A stretch of 64,000 nucleotides of DNA, from the NCBI GenBank assembly GCA_020637395.1, contig JACJWA010000001.1:496001-560000 (forward strand), written 5' to 3'. A model generated the notes under the pieces. It saw only the letters and a program-made list of their open reading frames with translations, was not told the origin of the DNA and did not search any database. Numbering within the stretch: the stretch's first letter is position 1; every line of letters starts with the position of its first letter. Positions 27,604 through 36,103 of this stretch are shown here, one piece after another. The position numbers were made by a program, and so were the translations under genes. This DNA is from Calditrichota bacterium (GTDB lineage Bacteria > Electryoneota > RPQS01).

Positions 27604-28241
27604 AAGTGCTGGTGGCCGATGATGACCGCGTCACTTTAGTGACTCTCGAAAAGCTGCTCTTGAAATTCGGCTTTCAGTGTCTGACCGCAACCAACGGATC
27701 GGAGGCCTTGCGGCTATTCATGGACGAGAAGCCGCAGATCTTGATCACCGACTGGGTGATGCCGCAACTGGACGGACCGACTATGGTCAAAACCATTCGA
27801 GCTTTCGCCGAGAACGACTACACATACATCATCATGCTGACGTCGCTGCATGACCGGGATGACATGCTAAATGGTTTGCTCTCGGGCGTGGACGAGTTTT
27901 TGGTCAAGCCCGTAGATCCTGAGCAACTTCGCGCTCGACTTCGTGTCGGCAAGCGAATCATGAGTTTGCAGGATCAGCTTGCGAAGCGAGTCGCGGAGCT
28001 TGAGGAACAGCGCACTCAAGTCAGAATGCTTCAGGGATTTCTGCCGATCTGCGCATATTGCAAGAAAATCCGGGATGACGAAAATCTCTGGTCGCAGATC
28101 GAAGAGTACATTAGTGATCATCAGGACGTGCAGTTCTCGCATTCTATCTGCCCGGAATGCTTTGAAACTAAAGTCAAGCCTATGCAGGACGCGTTTTACC
28201 AGAAGCAGGGCGCCTCTCAAGCGGCACTGGCGCATTCCTAA
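27600..28241 (+). CDS. Response regulator with C-terminal Cys-pair (CxxC...CxxC) module
   Basis: A receiver domain (residues 1-120) has acidic residues Asp7-9, phospho-acceptor Asp51 in LITDWVMP, Thr81 and Lys103 in EFLVKPVD. A coiled-coil-like linker (about 121-145, SLQDQLAKRVAELEEQRTQ) leads to a compact C-terminal module with LPICAYCKKIRDDENLW and FSHSICPEC. Cys151, Cys154, Cys184 and Cys187 could bind zinc or another metal. This tail recurs in many response regulators and hybrid kinases of environmental bacteria; its role is not established to my knowledge. There is no DNA-binding or GGDEF domain. It is co-translated with the Hpt protein upstream. Confidence 0.88.
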   Translation: MKVLVADDDRVTLVTLEKLLLKFGFQCLTATNGSEALRLFMDEKPQILITDWVMPQLDGPTMVKTIRAFAENDYTYIIMLTSLHDRDDMLNGLLSGVDEFLVKPVDPEQLRARLRVGKRIMSLQDQLAKRVAELEEQRTQVRMLQGFLPICAYCKKIRDDENLWSQIEEYISDHQDVQFSHSICPECFETKVKPMQDAFYQKQGASQAALAHS

Positions 28242-28262
28242 GCTTGGCAAAGGTTCTTTTGA

Positions 28263-28284
28263 GGGTCGTCCGTATGGGCGGCCC
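28263..28284 (+). terminator. Terminator after the Hpt/response-regulator pair
   Basis: A 9-bp stem containing two G-T wobbles (28263-28271 with 28276-28284) and a GTAT loop is followed by TTTTCTTTT. Confidence 0.75.
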
Positions 28285-28302
28285 TTTTCTTTTGGCGGGA
28301 CA

Positions 28303-28331
28303 TTGACTAAGAGACTGAATCGCGCTATATT
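28303..28331 (+). promoter_or_regulatory. Sigma70-like promoter for deoC
   Basis: TTGACT 28303-28308 and TATATT 28326-28331 are spaced by 17 bases, just upstream of the deoC ATG at 28352. Confidence 0.65.
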
Positions 28332-28351
28332 TCGGAAAAGAAGGAGCGATC

Positions 28352-29017
28352 ATGACTCGAGAACAAGCGGCCTCTTTTATTGACCACACGATCCTGAAGC
28401 CTGAAGCCACTGAAGATCAGGTGCGAAAACTGTGTGCCGAAGCCAGAGAGTTTCAGTTCAAATCCGTGTGTGTGAACTCGCGCTTTGTTTCACTCTGCGC
28501 CGAGCAGCTCAAGGGCAGTCCGGTTCTGGTGTGCGCGGTCGCGGGATTTCCGCTGGGAGCCATGAGCACGGAGGCGAAACTTGCGGAGGCCCGGATTGCA
28601 CTGCGCGACGGCGCGCGCGAATTGGACATGGTGCTTTGGGTGGGCGGGCTTCTGTCCGGCGAAGAGAACAAAGTGCGAGAGGACATTGCAGCGCTTGCCA
28701 AATTATGTCGAGCAGAAGGCGCCGCGCTCAAAGTTATCTTCGAAATCTCCCTGCTCAACTCGGAGCAGATTGTTCATGCCTGCGAGATTTCGGTTCAGGC
28801 GGGAGCGCATTGGGTGAAGACCTCCACGGGCTTCGGGTCGGGAGGTGCAACGCTTGAGGCGGTCGAGCGTATGCACCGAACTGTGCATGACAAAGGTCTT
28901 AAGGTCAAAGCTTCCGGCGGTATTCGAACGCTCGCGGACTTTGAGAAAATGGTTTCCGCCGGAGCGGAGAGAATCGGTACATCGAGCGGAGTAGCCATTC
29001 TGCGCGAGCTTTCGTAG
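28352..29017 (+). CDS. deoC: Deoxyribose-phosphate aldolase
   Basis: It cleaves 2-deoxyribose-5-phosphate to acetaldehyde and glyceraldehyde-3-phosphate in nucleoside catabolism. The 221-residue product is of normal DeoC length. Motifs are FIDHTILKPEAT at the N-terminus, VAGFPLGAMSTEAK, the Asp of ELDMVLWVG, the Schiff-base lysine in WVKTSTGFGSGGAT (about residue 153) and the second active-site lysine in KVKASGGIRT (about residue 182). ELDMVLWVG has Trp where Asn or Ile is more usual; this is not expected to be catalytic. AAGGAG at 28340-28345 supports the start. The gene is monocistronic, between two terminators, with its own promoter; other nucleoside-catabolism genes are not nearby. Confidence 0.95.
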   Translation: MTREQAASFIDHTILKPEATEDQVRKLCAEAREFQFKSVCVNSRFVSLCAEQLKGSPVLVCAVAGFPLGAMSTEAKLAEARIALRDGARELDMVLWVGGLLSGEENKVREDIAALAKLCRAEGAALKVIFEISLLNSEQIVHACEISVQAGAHWVKTSTGFGSGGATLEAVERMHRTVHDKGLKVKASGGIRTLADFEKMVSAGAERIGTSSGVAILRELS

Positions 29018-29038
29018 AGGCCACGGCGTCAAAATGAA

Positions 29039-29063
29039 ACGGGCGGTCCAATGGACCGCCCGT
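29039..29063. terminator. Bidirectional terminator between deoC and the NHL lipoprotein
   Basis: An 11-bp perfect stem (ACGGGCGGTCC 29039-29049 with 29053-29063) has a 3-base loop, followed by GTTTGTTT. Confidence 0.85.
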
Positions 29064-29085
29064 GTTTGTTTCACATCTCAGGGTG

Positions 29086-31137
29086 TCAACGAGGAAGGTC
29101 TTTCACCTGGGCAGTCAGAATGGCCTCCTTCGGTGCCGAGCTTTCGGAGTCAAGCTTGATCGTCCATCCGATTGAGATCGGAACACACAACCCAGCGTCT
29201 TCGTCCGTGCAGTAGGACAGAGAGAGCATCGCAGAAAGCCCGTCGCCGCCGCGCAGTGCGTCCTCCGGAACGACGACGCGAACCGGAAGCTCGGGCTTTA
29301 CGGCAAGCCCTTCGATCTGCCGGCCGTTGCCGCTCAGGACATACGCCAGAGGCGCTTCCTTGTTCAGATGCACGCCGCGCGGAAGGTCAGCACCCAGTGA
29401 CAAGGCCAGATCTCCGCCGGAGTAGGGAATTGTGGTCGTGACCTCCACGTCATGTTTCTGCATGACGCTTTCCATACTGCGCAGGCCGCGCAATGCGAAC
29501 TCCGACCAGGCTCCGTCCGCAAGAGATACGCGAATAACTCGGTCGTGATTCGTATCCGCGATATATAGCCAGTCCCCGTTGACGGAAACCCCGCCGGGCT
29601 CATGCAGAGACAACGACTTGAGAGACTCCGTGCTTCTGTCCGGATTTCCGGACCCGATGAACTCAGTCGCGAGTTTGTTGGCAACATCCAGCCGCTTGAT
29701 CTTATTGTTGTAGGTATCTGCAACCAGCACGTCACCTTTGTACACCGCAACGCCCAGCGGATGTTGCAAGAGAGTGCGGTTGAATCCGCCGACTTGATCG
29801 CCAAAATCAAAAAGTCCCGAACCCACGAGCGTTTGCACTTCGGCATCTTTCAGATTCGCACGGCGCACGGCGCTGACTTCGCTGTCCGCGAAATAGAGCC
29901 AGTCGCCATCGCGGGCCAATCCAGATGGTTGCGCCAGCGCTGCGGAACGCGTTCCCGTGCCGTCCTTGATGTTCTCACTTCCTGATCCGGCCCACGCTCT
30001 TGCGACGCCAGTCGGCAAATCGAGCGTCCAAAGCTGATGCGGACCTGCCATGGCGATGTAGAGAGTGTTACTATCGAGCACGAGGTCCCACGGACTGTTC
30101 AATCCTTGTGCGGTGCCGATGCCGCCGCCCGTGCGATCATAGACCTGCTCTCCGGTTCCACTGATCGTGGTGACCGTCTTCGATCCGATGTCCAGTTTGC
30201 GAACCAAGTGATTGTCCGTGTCGGCAACATAGAGCAGATTCCGCTCTGAGTCCCATGCCATGCCCTGCGGATTGTCAAACTCCGCATTCTCAAATGCGCC
30301 GTCGGCCTGACCCTTTTTGCCAGAGCCTGCGATAGCAAGCACCTGGCCCGAACTGTCGGCAATGATCACACGGTCGTGATTGGAGTCCGCAACGAACACG
30401 CGATCCGCTTGCGCGAAGACTTTGCCGGGAAACGCCAGGCCGCTCGCCGAGGGAACGCGAGACGCGGGTTTGAATTCAGGAGGTCCTGAGGCCAGAACGC
30501 CCTTCTCGCGGCCTTCTTCCAGCAGCGCAGAGATCACACCGTCCAGAATTTCCCGATTGCCTTCGCCGGAGAGCTGACCGACCATTCTGCCTTCAGCATC
30601 CACGATGGCCAGAGTCGGCCACGCGCGCACTCCGTATTCCGTCCAGATGCGGTGGTTTTCATCCACGATCACCGGATGAGCGATGTCATAGCGATGACAG
30701 GCCGTGAGGATGTTGTTCTGATCTCCCTCGTTGTCAAACTTCGCCGAATGCACTCCGATCACGACTACTGGCTGTCCTACATATTTGTGCTCGATGTACT
30801 CGAGATCCGGAAGAATATGCATGCAGTTGATGCAGCAGTAGGTCCAAAAGTCCAGCACCACGATCCGTCCACGCAATTCACCCTGCATGAACAAGGGACG
30901 ATCCGTATTCACCCAGGCGAAATCGCGGGGAAACTCTGGCGCGCGCATACGGTTCGTGGGCAACTGCGGTCGGGGCATTTCAGACTCCGGTTGTGTGGCA
31001 TCCGCGACCGTTTGCGCCGAGGATTTGAAGGGAAAGGGCAGCCGCGCGGACGACGGCACGCTGGAGCACGCCGCGAGGACCAGCATGGTGGCAAGCAGGA
31101 TGATAGATCCGATTCGAAGCAACGGACGTTGACGCAT
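29086..31137 (-). CDS. NHLRC2-like lipoprotein: thioredoxin-like domain plus NHL propeller
   Basis: The 683-residue product starts with a lipoprotein signal ending in VLAAC (Cys24). A thioredoxin-like domain (about residues 65-205) follows, with FWTYCCINCMHILPDLEYIEH; the redox-type CxxC is Cys102-Ile-Asn-Cys105. Next come NHL repeats (about 230-560) with repeated VADSNHDRVI, VADTDNHLVRKLD and IADTNHDRVIRV segments, then a C-terminal beta domain (about 580-683). The order and the TYCCINC motif are those of NHLRC2 and its bacterial relatives. It is probably anchored in the inner or outer membrane facing the periplasm. Function in bacteria is not well known; thiol redox chemistry tied to a propeller-bound ligand is an inference. 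The gene is divergent from the aro operon. Confidence 0.88.
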   Translation of the reverse strand: MRQRPLLRIGSIILLATMLVLAACSSVPSSARLPFPFKSSAQTVADATQPESEMPRPQLPTNRMRAPEFPRDFAWVNTDRPLFMQGELRGRIVVLDFWTYCCINCMHILPDLEYIEHKYVGQPVVVIGVHSAKFDNEGDQNNILTACHRYDIAHPVIVDENHRIWTEYGVRAWPTLAIVDAEGRMVGQLSGEGNREILDGVISALLEEGREKGVLASGPPEFKPASRVPSASGLAFPGKVFAQADRVFVADSNHDRVIIADSSGQVLAIAGSGKKGQADGAFENAEFDNPQGMAWDSERNLLYVADTDNHLVRKLDIGSKTVTTISGTGEQVYDRTGGGIGTAQGLNSPWDLVLDSNTLYIAMAGPHQLWTLDLPTGVARAWAGSGSENIKDGTGTRSAALAQPSGLARDGDWLYFADSEVSAVRRANLKDAEVQTLVGSGLFDFGDQVGGFNRTLLQHPLGVAVYKGDVLVADTYNNKIKRLDVANKLATEFIGSGNPDRSTESLKSLSLHEPGGVSVNGDWLYIADTNHDRVIRVSLADGAWSEFALRGLRSMESVMQKHDVEVTTTIPYSGGDLALSLGADLPRGVHLNKEAPLAYVLSGNGRQIEGLAVKPELPVRVVVPEDALRGGDGLSAMLSLSYCTDEDAGLCVPISIGWTIKLDSESSAPKEAILTAQVKDLPR

Positions 31138-31301
31138 TGTGGGGCAATATGTGAGGCAAGAAGTGAAGCAGGCTCCCTATCAAGACGTTGAAAAGAGTGA
31201 AAAGTTCCGCTCTGTTTCAAGTCGCCTTGATTAGGTCATTCAAACACAACGAGTTAAGAATCTCGTCTGAAAGCCGCAACTGACTGAGCGAGTGCAAATT
31301 C

Positions 31302-31330
31302 TTGACTGACGGCGGGAATATCCGTATTTT
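31302..31330 (+). promoter_or_regulatory. Sigma70-like promoter for the aro operon
   Basis: TTGACT 31302-31307 and TATTTT 31325-31330 are 17 bases apart, just before the aroF start at 31353. It is the only good promoter seen before the six-gene run. Confidence 0.6.
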
Positions 31331-31352
31331 GTAAGACTGTAGAACAACCGAG

Positions 31353-32300
31353 ATGACCATGTCGCGCACTCCGAAATCCCGTACTGTTGACCCCGAGACC
31401 AACACCCCTCATTCCCAACCTGAGGGAAGCTACTCCGTTCCTTCAGAATCATCCATGGAATGGGAGCGGACCGGTTACCGCAGGGTGCTGCGTCGTAACC
31501 ATCCGGCCAGCACAATCGTTGCTGTGCGTGGTGTGGCGGTCGGTGGAACAGAGCTGACGGTTGTGGCCGGACCCTGCGCAGTCGAGTCTCCGCAGCAACT
31601 TATCTCCGCCGCGGAAAAGGCTGCTGCAGGCGGCGCTCATCTCTTGCGTGGCGGTGCATTCAAACTGCGCACATCGCCCTACTCTTTCTCCGGTCTGGGC
31701 GAAGCCGCCCTGAAACTGCTGGCCGAAGCGCGCCGCGTCTCCGGGCTTCCGGTCGTCACGGAAGTCGTGGACGAAGAAAGTGTGCTGCTGGCCTCGATGT
31801 ACGTGGACATGCTGCAAATCGGCACGCGAAACATGCATAACTATGTCCTGCTGAAGCAAGCCGCAGCCACCGGCAAGCCGATTCTTTTGAAACGCGGTAT
31901 GGCGGCCACTCTTGATGAGTTTCTGAATGCGGCGGAATACATTCTCGCCGCAGGAAATGATCAGGTGGTCCTGTGCGAACGCGGCATTCGCACTTTCTCC
32001 GATTTTACGCGCAACACGCTCGATCTCAATATCGTTCCCGCGCTGAAATCACTTTCTCACCTGCCGATTATCACCGATCCGTCGCACGGAACGGGACGGC
32101 GTGATCTTGTGGCACCCATGGCTCGCGCATCAATTGCGGCAGGTGCCGATGGCGTACTTCTGGAAATGCATCCTGAACCCGAGAAGGCGTTGTCTGACGG
32201 CTATCAGTCTCTTGACCCGGACGAGTTCTCTGAACTCATCGAGGATCTTGTTCGCCTTGCCCCCATTGTCGGACGAACCTTGACGATTCGTGGTCAATAA
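31353..32300 (+). CDS. aroF: 3-deoxy-7-phosphoheptulonate (DAHP) synthase
   Basis: It condenses phosphoenolpyruvate and erythrose-4-phosphate, the first step to chorismate. The 315-residue product belongs to the type I, KDO8P-synthase-like DAHP synthases (AroF/AroG of Thermotoga and Bacillus type): VVAGPCAVESPQQL at about residue 70, GGAFKLRTSPYSFSGLG, QIGTRNMHNYVLLKQ, LLKRGMAATLDEFL, and PIITDPSHGTGRRDLV with the metal and PEP ligands. The first 50 or so residues (SRTPKSRTVDPETNTPHSQ) are low-complexity; related proteins can carry a FeoA/ACT-like N-domain for feedback, which is not evident here. Several Met codons occur near the start, so the exact start is uncertain. It leads the aro operon and overlaps aroA by 11 bases. 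Confidence 0.94.
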   Translation: MTMSRTPKSRTVDPETNTPHSQPEGSYSVPSESSMEWERTGYRRVLRRNHPASTIVAVRGVAVGGTELTVVAGPCAVESPQQLISAAEKAAAGGAHLLRGGAFKLRTSPYSFSGLGEAALKLLAEARRVSGLPVVTEVVDEESVLLASMYVDMLQIGTRNMHNYVLLKQAAATGKPILLKRGMAATLDEFLNAAEYILAAGNDQVVLCERGIRTFSDFTRNTLDLNIVPALKSLSHLPIITDPSHGTGRRDLVAPMARASIAAGADGVLLEMHPEPEKALSDGYQSLDPDEFSELIEDLVRLAPIVGRTLTIRGQ

Positions 32301-33588
32301 GTTCACGACCGCGCACGTTAGATGCGCAACCACTCCTCTGCGAGCAAGATGCGTACTCCCCGGCGACAAGTCGGTCTCGATTCGCCGTGCTCTGGTGTCC
32401 CTGTTGGACGCACAAACCGTCACTCTGGAGAACTACGGAACTGGTGCAGATTGTCTCGCCGCGCTGAGTTGTATTGATGCGCTGGGCAAACATGTTCGAC
32501 GGGATGGAAACAAAGTCACTATTTCCGGCGAGGCGGCCAAGACTTCCGCGACGCTCGATTGTCGCAACTCGGGAACAACCGCGCGCCTGTTGATGGGACT
32601 TCTGGCGGGCAGGCCGGGAAGCTGGGTGCTGACCGGGGATAGCTCGCTATCCGCGCGTCCGATGTTGAGAGTAGTCGAGCCGCTGCGATTGATGGGGGCG
32701 AAAATTGAGCTCAGTCGCGAGGGCACGCTGCCCGCGCGAATCGAGGGTGCTGACCTCACAGGACACGAGCATGATCTTTCGCTGTCCAGTGCGCAGGTCA
32801 AGAGCGCGATTTTGCTTGCGGGTCTGCATGCCCGCGGCGTGACTCGCGTGCGCGAACCGCTGAACTCACGTGATCACACCGAACGCCTTTTGGGATTGCG
32901 ACAGAGCGAAGACCGCTTCTGGAGCGTCATGCGTGAGATGCAGGCGGATCACACGCCCGAGCTCAGCGGCGCAATTCCCGGAGACTTGTCCAGTGCGGCG
33001 TTCTGGGGTGTTGCGGCTCTCTTGGTTCCGGATTCAGAAGCTGTGATTGAAGGAGTTTTACTGAATCCGCTGCGCGCAGGTTGGATCGAAGTGTTGAGAA
33101 GAGCGGGAGCGGCAATCGAAGCGGCGGTGGAAGATCAAAGCGGCGGCGAATCCGTGGGCAATATCGTGATTCGGAATGGGAAACTTAAACCCCTTTCTAT
33201 TTCTGCCGACGAAGTTCCCACACTGATTGACGAGATTCCCGCTCTGTCTGTGCTCGCAGCAACCATTTCAGGTGAATCAGTCTTTCATCAGGTGGGTGAA
33301 CTGCGCGTCAAGGAGAGCGACCGGCTGAGCGCAATTGTCGAGCAGATCACCTGCTTGGGGGCGAAAGCCGCGGTGAAACGTGACGATCTGGTGATTCATG
33401 GAGGAGCTCTGCGCGGTGCCGAGCTTGACGCGCACGGCGATCATCGCATCGCCATCGCTTCCGTGATTGCCGGTCTTGCGGCGCAGGGCACCACGACGGT
33501 TTCGGACGCAGCTTGCGCAGACATTTCCTATCCTTCTTTTTACAACGAGCTCCTCACACACCTTCCGGATTCACTCTCCTTCTCCTGA
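32290..33588 (+). CDS. aroA: 3-phosphoshikimate 1-carboxyvinyltransferase (EPSP synthase)
   Basis: It joins shikimate-3-phosphate with phosphoenolpyruvate. The 432-residue product has the class motifs: LPGDKSVSIRRALV near residue 22 (substrate lysine and arginine), NSGTTARLLMGLLAG near residue 95, the Asp in DEIPALSVLAAT near residue 315, VKESDRLSAIVEQ, and GDHRIAIASVIAG near residue 385. The GTG start at 32290 lies within the aroF end. The motif NSGTTARLL has Ala where Met is common in glyphosate-sensitive class I enzymes (GNAGTAMR); it fits class II-type sequences, but glyphosate response cannot be judged by eye. Confidence 0.95.
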   Translation: MVNKFTTAHVRCATTPLRARCVLPGDKSVSIRRALVSLLDAQTVTLENYGTGADCLAALSCIDALGKHVRRDGNKVTISGEAAKTSATLDCRNSGTTARLLMGLLAGRPGSWVLTGDSSLSARPMLRVVEPLRLMGAKIELSREGTLPARIEGADLTGHEHDLSLSSAQVKSAILLAGLHARGVTRVREPLNSRDHTERLLGLRQSEDRFWSVMREMQADHTPELSGAIPGDLSSAAFWGVAALLVPDSEAVIEGVLLNPLRAGWIEVLRRAGAAIEAAVEDQSGGESVGNIVIRNGKLKPLSISADEVPTLIDEIPALSVLAATISGESVFHQVGELRVKESDRLSAIVEQITCLGAKAAVKRDDLVIHGGALRGAELDAHGDHRIAIASVIAGLAAQGTTTVSDAACADISYPSFYNELLTHLPDSLSFS

Positions 33589-33591
33589 CGC

Positions 33592-34431
33592 ATGGCATAT
33601 CGCCTTGGCCTGATCGGCGAACATATTTCGTCCAGTCTCTCTCCCGTGCTGTTTTCATGGGCGTTTCAGCAGACCGGAACTTCGGGCAGCTATACGCTGT
33701 TTGATTTTCCGCGCCGGTTGACACGCTCATTTTTGCTTCGGGCCAAAGTGGATTGGGACGGGCTGAACGTCACGGCTCCGCACAAGGATTTAGCCTTCTT
33801 GCTTTGTGAAGAGGTTTCGGGCACGGCATCCACCGTGCGTGCTGTGAACACTCTGATTCGCACACAGGGCAAGCTCATCGGATACAACACCGACGTTGCG
33901 GGGTTTCGCTATGCACTTGAACAGAGGCTCGAAAGCGTATCTCGTGCGGATCGTGTGTTGATTCTTGGCACGGGCGGCGCAGCGCGAGCGTGTCTATTGG
34001 CAGTTTCGCAGGTCGCCGCACCGCTCGAGATTGCACTGGCTTCGCGCAGACCTGCGGACGCGCTGGATCGCGTGGCTGACGTTTTGCCCGCGCCGTACTC
34101 GCCGACGCTGCTCACCTTGACCAAGGCCCGACAACGTTTGCCTGAGTTTGATCTTGTTGTGCAGGCGACTCCCATCGGCGGCGTTGCTCACGCCGGCTAT
34201 CCCCTTGAGCCGCCCTTCGCATTCAAGCCCGGCGCGCTCGTTTATGATCTAATCTACTCACCGCGCAAGTCGTTGTTCTTGGAGACCGCGAGCTCGTTTG
34301 GCGCACAGACCGAAAACGGGTTGGTGATGCTGCTTGCACAGGCGGCGGAGAGCTTTCAGCTCTGGACCGGACAGGCTTTTCCGCTCGAGCTTGCGGTTCG
34401 AGAGCTTCTGCCCGAGTTGCGCAAGTCATGA
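33592..34431 (+). CDS. aroE: Shikimate dehydrogenase
   Basis: This NADP(H)-dependent enzyme reduces 3-dehydroshikimate to shikimate. At 279 residues it has typical length. The N-terminal substrate domain has LGLIGEHISSSLSPVLF, then DGLNVTAPHKDLAF, whose lysine is catalytic, and the partner Asp in IGYNTDVAGFRYAL. The Rossmann part has LILGTGGAARACLLAVS (GxGGxxxA) and a late NGLVMLLAQAAESFQLWTG, the usual C-terminal Gln-bearing helix. GLNVTAPHK departs slightly from the commoner GFNVTIPHK. It lies three bases after aroA and overlaps aroC by four bases (ATGA). Confidence 0.94.
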   Translation: MAYRLGLIGEHISSSLSPVLFSWAFQQTGTSGSYTLFDFPRRLTRSFLLRAKVDWDGLNVTAPHKDLAFLLCEEVSGTASTVRAVNTLIRTQGKLIGYNTDVAGFRYALEQRLESVSRADRVLILGTGGAARACLLAVSQVAAPLEIALASRRPADALDRVADVLPAPYSPTLLTLTKARQRLPEFDLVVQATPIGGVAHAGYPLEPPFAFKPGALVYDLIYSPRKSLFLETASSFGAQTENGLVMLLAQAAESFQLWTGQAFPLELAVRELLPELRKS

Positions 34432-35591
34432 TTCGTTTCCTGACCGCAGGCGAAAGCCACGGACCCTGTCTGATTGGAATTCTGGAAGGCATGCCCGCGG
34501 GATTGGCGATTACTGAAGACGAGATTGCACGCGATCTGGCGCGCCGACAGGCCGGGCATGGCCGTGGCGAGCGTATGAAGATTGAGCAGGACCGAGCGCA
34601 GATTCTGGGCGGCGTGCGATACGGCAAGACGCTTGGTTCTCCGATTGCACTGCAGATCGAGAATCGCGACTGGGAAAACTGGCGAGATAAAATGTCTGTT
34701 CATGATCCCGGTGACGACTTGCGAACCGCCAAGCTTTCGAGCCCACGTCCCGGGCACGCAGACTTTGCGGGTTCTATCAAGTACCATCACGATGATCTGC
34801 GGAACGTGATCGAACGCTCGTCTGCGCGCGAAACCGCGATGCGCGTGGCTCTGGCTGCCGTGTGCAGAAAACTCCTGTTAAGCTTTGGCATTGAGGTGCG
34901 CAGTCATGTGGTAAGGCTTGGCGGAGTCGAAGCGCCACTTGCGTACCACGACGACTCTCTGGACGACCTATTTGCGCGTGCTGAGACGAGTTGCGTACGC
35001 TGCGCCGATCATGATGCTGAAGCCAAGATGGTCGAGGCGATTGATCGTGCAGTTGAAGCCAAAGACACGGTCGGCGGCGTCTTTGAAATGGTGGTTACGG
35101 GACTGCCGGTCGGGCTGGGAAGTCATGTGCACCATGACCGCAGATTGGACGGAGTGCTGGCACAAGCCATGCTTTCGATTCACGCCATGAAAGGTGTCGA
35201 GTTCGGAGCCGGATTTTCTGCGGCGGAACTCACGGGAAGCCAGCTTCATGATCAGATCTATCCTGCGGAACGCGGAGTTGTTCGACAAAGCAATTCCGCA
35301 GGCGGCATTGAAGGCGGAATGTCCAACGGCGAGCCTATCGTGCTGCGTGTTGCCATGAAGCCGCTCTCGTCGCTGATGCAGCCTCTGGACTCGGTCAATC
35401 TTTCGACGGGTGAAGCCACACATGCCTTGAAAGAGCGAAGCGACGTGTGTGCCGTTCCCGCAGCCGCCGTGGTTGGGGAAGCCATGGCCATCCTCGCACT
35501 GATGAATCCTTTTCTCGAAAAATACGGCGGCGACTCGATGAGCGAAATTCACGCTCATTTCGACGCAAGCCCCCCCTCACCATGGCGATAG
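34428..35591 (+). CDS. aroC: Chorismate synthase
   Basis: This FMN-dependent enzyme eliminates phosphate from EPSP to give chorismate. The 387-residue product starts MIRFLTAGESHGPCLIGILE, with the conserved GESHG. It shows RRQAGHGRGERMKIEQD, GVRYGKTLGSPIAL, RPGHADFAGSIKY, the SSARETAMRVA segment and the C-terminal GGIEGGMSNGEPIVLRVAMKP, all family signatures. AroC requires reduced FMN from an external reductase or from its own oxidoreductase activity; no flavin reductase is encoded alongside. It is translationally coupled to aroE by a four-base overlap and to aroK by a ten-base overlap. Confidence 0.96.
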   Translation: MIRFLTAGESHGPCLIGILEGMPAGLAITEDEIARDLARRQAGHGRGERMKIEQDRAQILGGVRYGKTLGSPIALQIENRDWENWRDKMSVHDPGDDLRTAKLSSPRPGHADFAGSIKYHHDDLRNVIERSSARETAMRVALAAVCRKLLLSFGIEVRSHVVRLGGVEAPLAYHDDSLDDLFARAETSCVRCADHDAEAKMVEAIDRAVEAKDTVGGVFEMVVTGLPVGLGSHVHHDRRLDGVLAQAMLSIHAMKGVEFGAGFSAAELTGSQLHDQIYPAERGVVRQSNSAGGIEGGMSNGEPIVLRVAMKPLSSLMQPLDSVNLSTGEATHALKERSDVCAVPAAAVVGEAMAILALMNPFLEKYGGDSMSEIHAHFDASPPSPWR

Positions 35592-36103
35592 TTTATCTGT
35601 GCGGACTTCCGGGCTCGGGGAAAAGCACGATTGGTCCGATGCTTGCCGAATTGCGCGGCCAACCGTTTCTCGACCTGGATCACCTGATTGAAGAGCGCGC
35701 CGGGATGAAGATTCCGGCGATTTTTCTTGAACTCGGCGAACAGAAGTTCCGGGACTTTGAGAACATCGCGCTGGTGCAAGCCGCATCGCGAGGGGACAGT
35801 GTGATTGCTCTTGGCGGCGGCGCGCTGGAGCGTCAGGACAATCGCGACGTCATCGGAGCAAGCGGGCTGCTTGTCTATCTGCACGCGCCGATTGAACTGA
35901 TTGCCGCGCGTACGCTGAATGACTCCGGACGTCCCTTACTTCCAGACGGACAATCTTTGACTGAACGGATTTCTACATTGGCAGACTTGCTTGAACGGCG
36001 CAAAGCTCTCTTCGATGAAGCACCGCTGACGTTTCCCTCGAACGATCCCGACCCGAAGCAGACGGCACTCATGATTTTTGAAGCGATTGATGGACTCGTT
36101 TAG
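35582..36103 (+). CDS. aroK: Shikimate kinase
   Basis: It phosphorylates shikimate at the 3-OH with ATP. From ATG 35582 the product has 173 residues, matching the family. It has the P-loop GLPGSGKST near residue 8, FLDLDHLIEERAGMKIPAIF with the shikimate-binding Asp, an Arg in KFRDFE, the ALGGGAL segment (about residue 79) and the lid NDSGRPLLPDG (about residue 116). The frame is open upstream to 35447, but that extension runs antiparallel in reading frame through aroC and is basic, so it is rejected. It overlaps aroC by ten bases and the next gene by fourteen. Confidence 0.94.
   Translation: MAIVYLCGLPGSGKSTIGPMLAELRGQPFLDLDHLIEERAGMKIPAIFLELGEQKFRDFENIALVQAASRGDSVIALGGGALERQDNRDVIGASGLLVYLHAPIELIAARTLNDSGRPLLPDGQSLTERISTLADLLERRKALFDEAPLTFPSNDPDPKQTALMIFEAIDGLV

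Noticed and set aside
35447..35581. Upstream extension of aroK
   Set aside because: It runs through the aroC 3' end in another frame and is highly basic; the ATG at 35582 gives normal shikimate kinase length.
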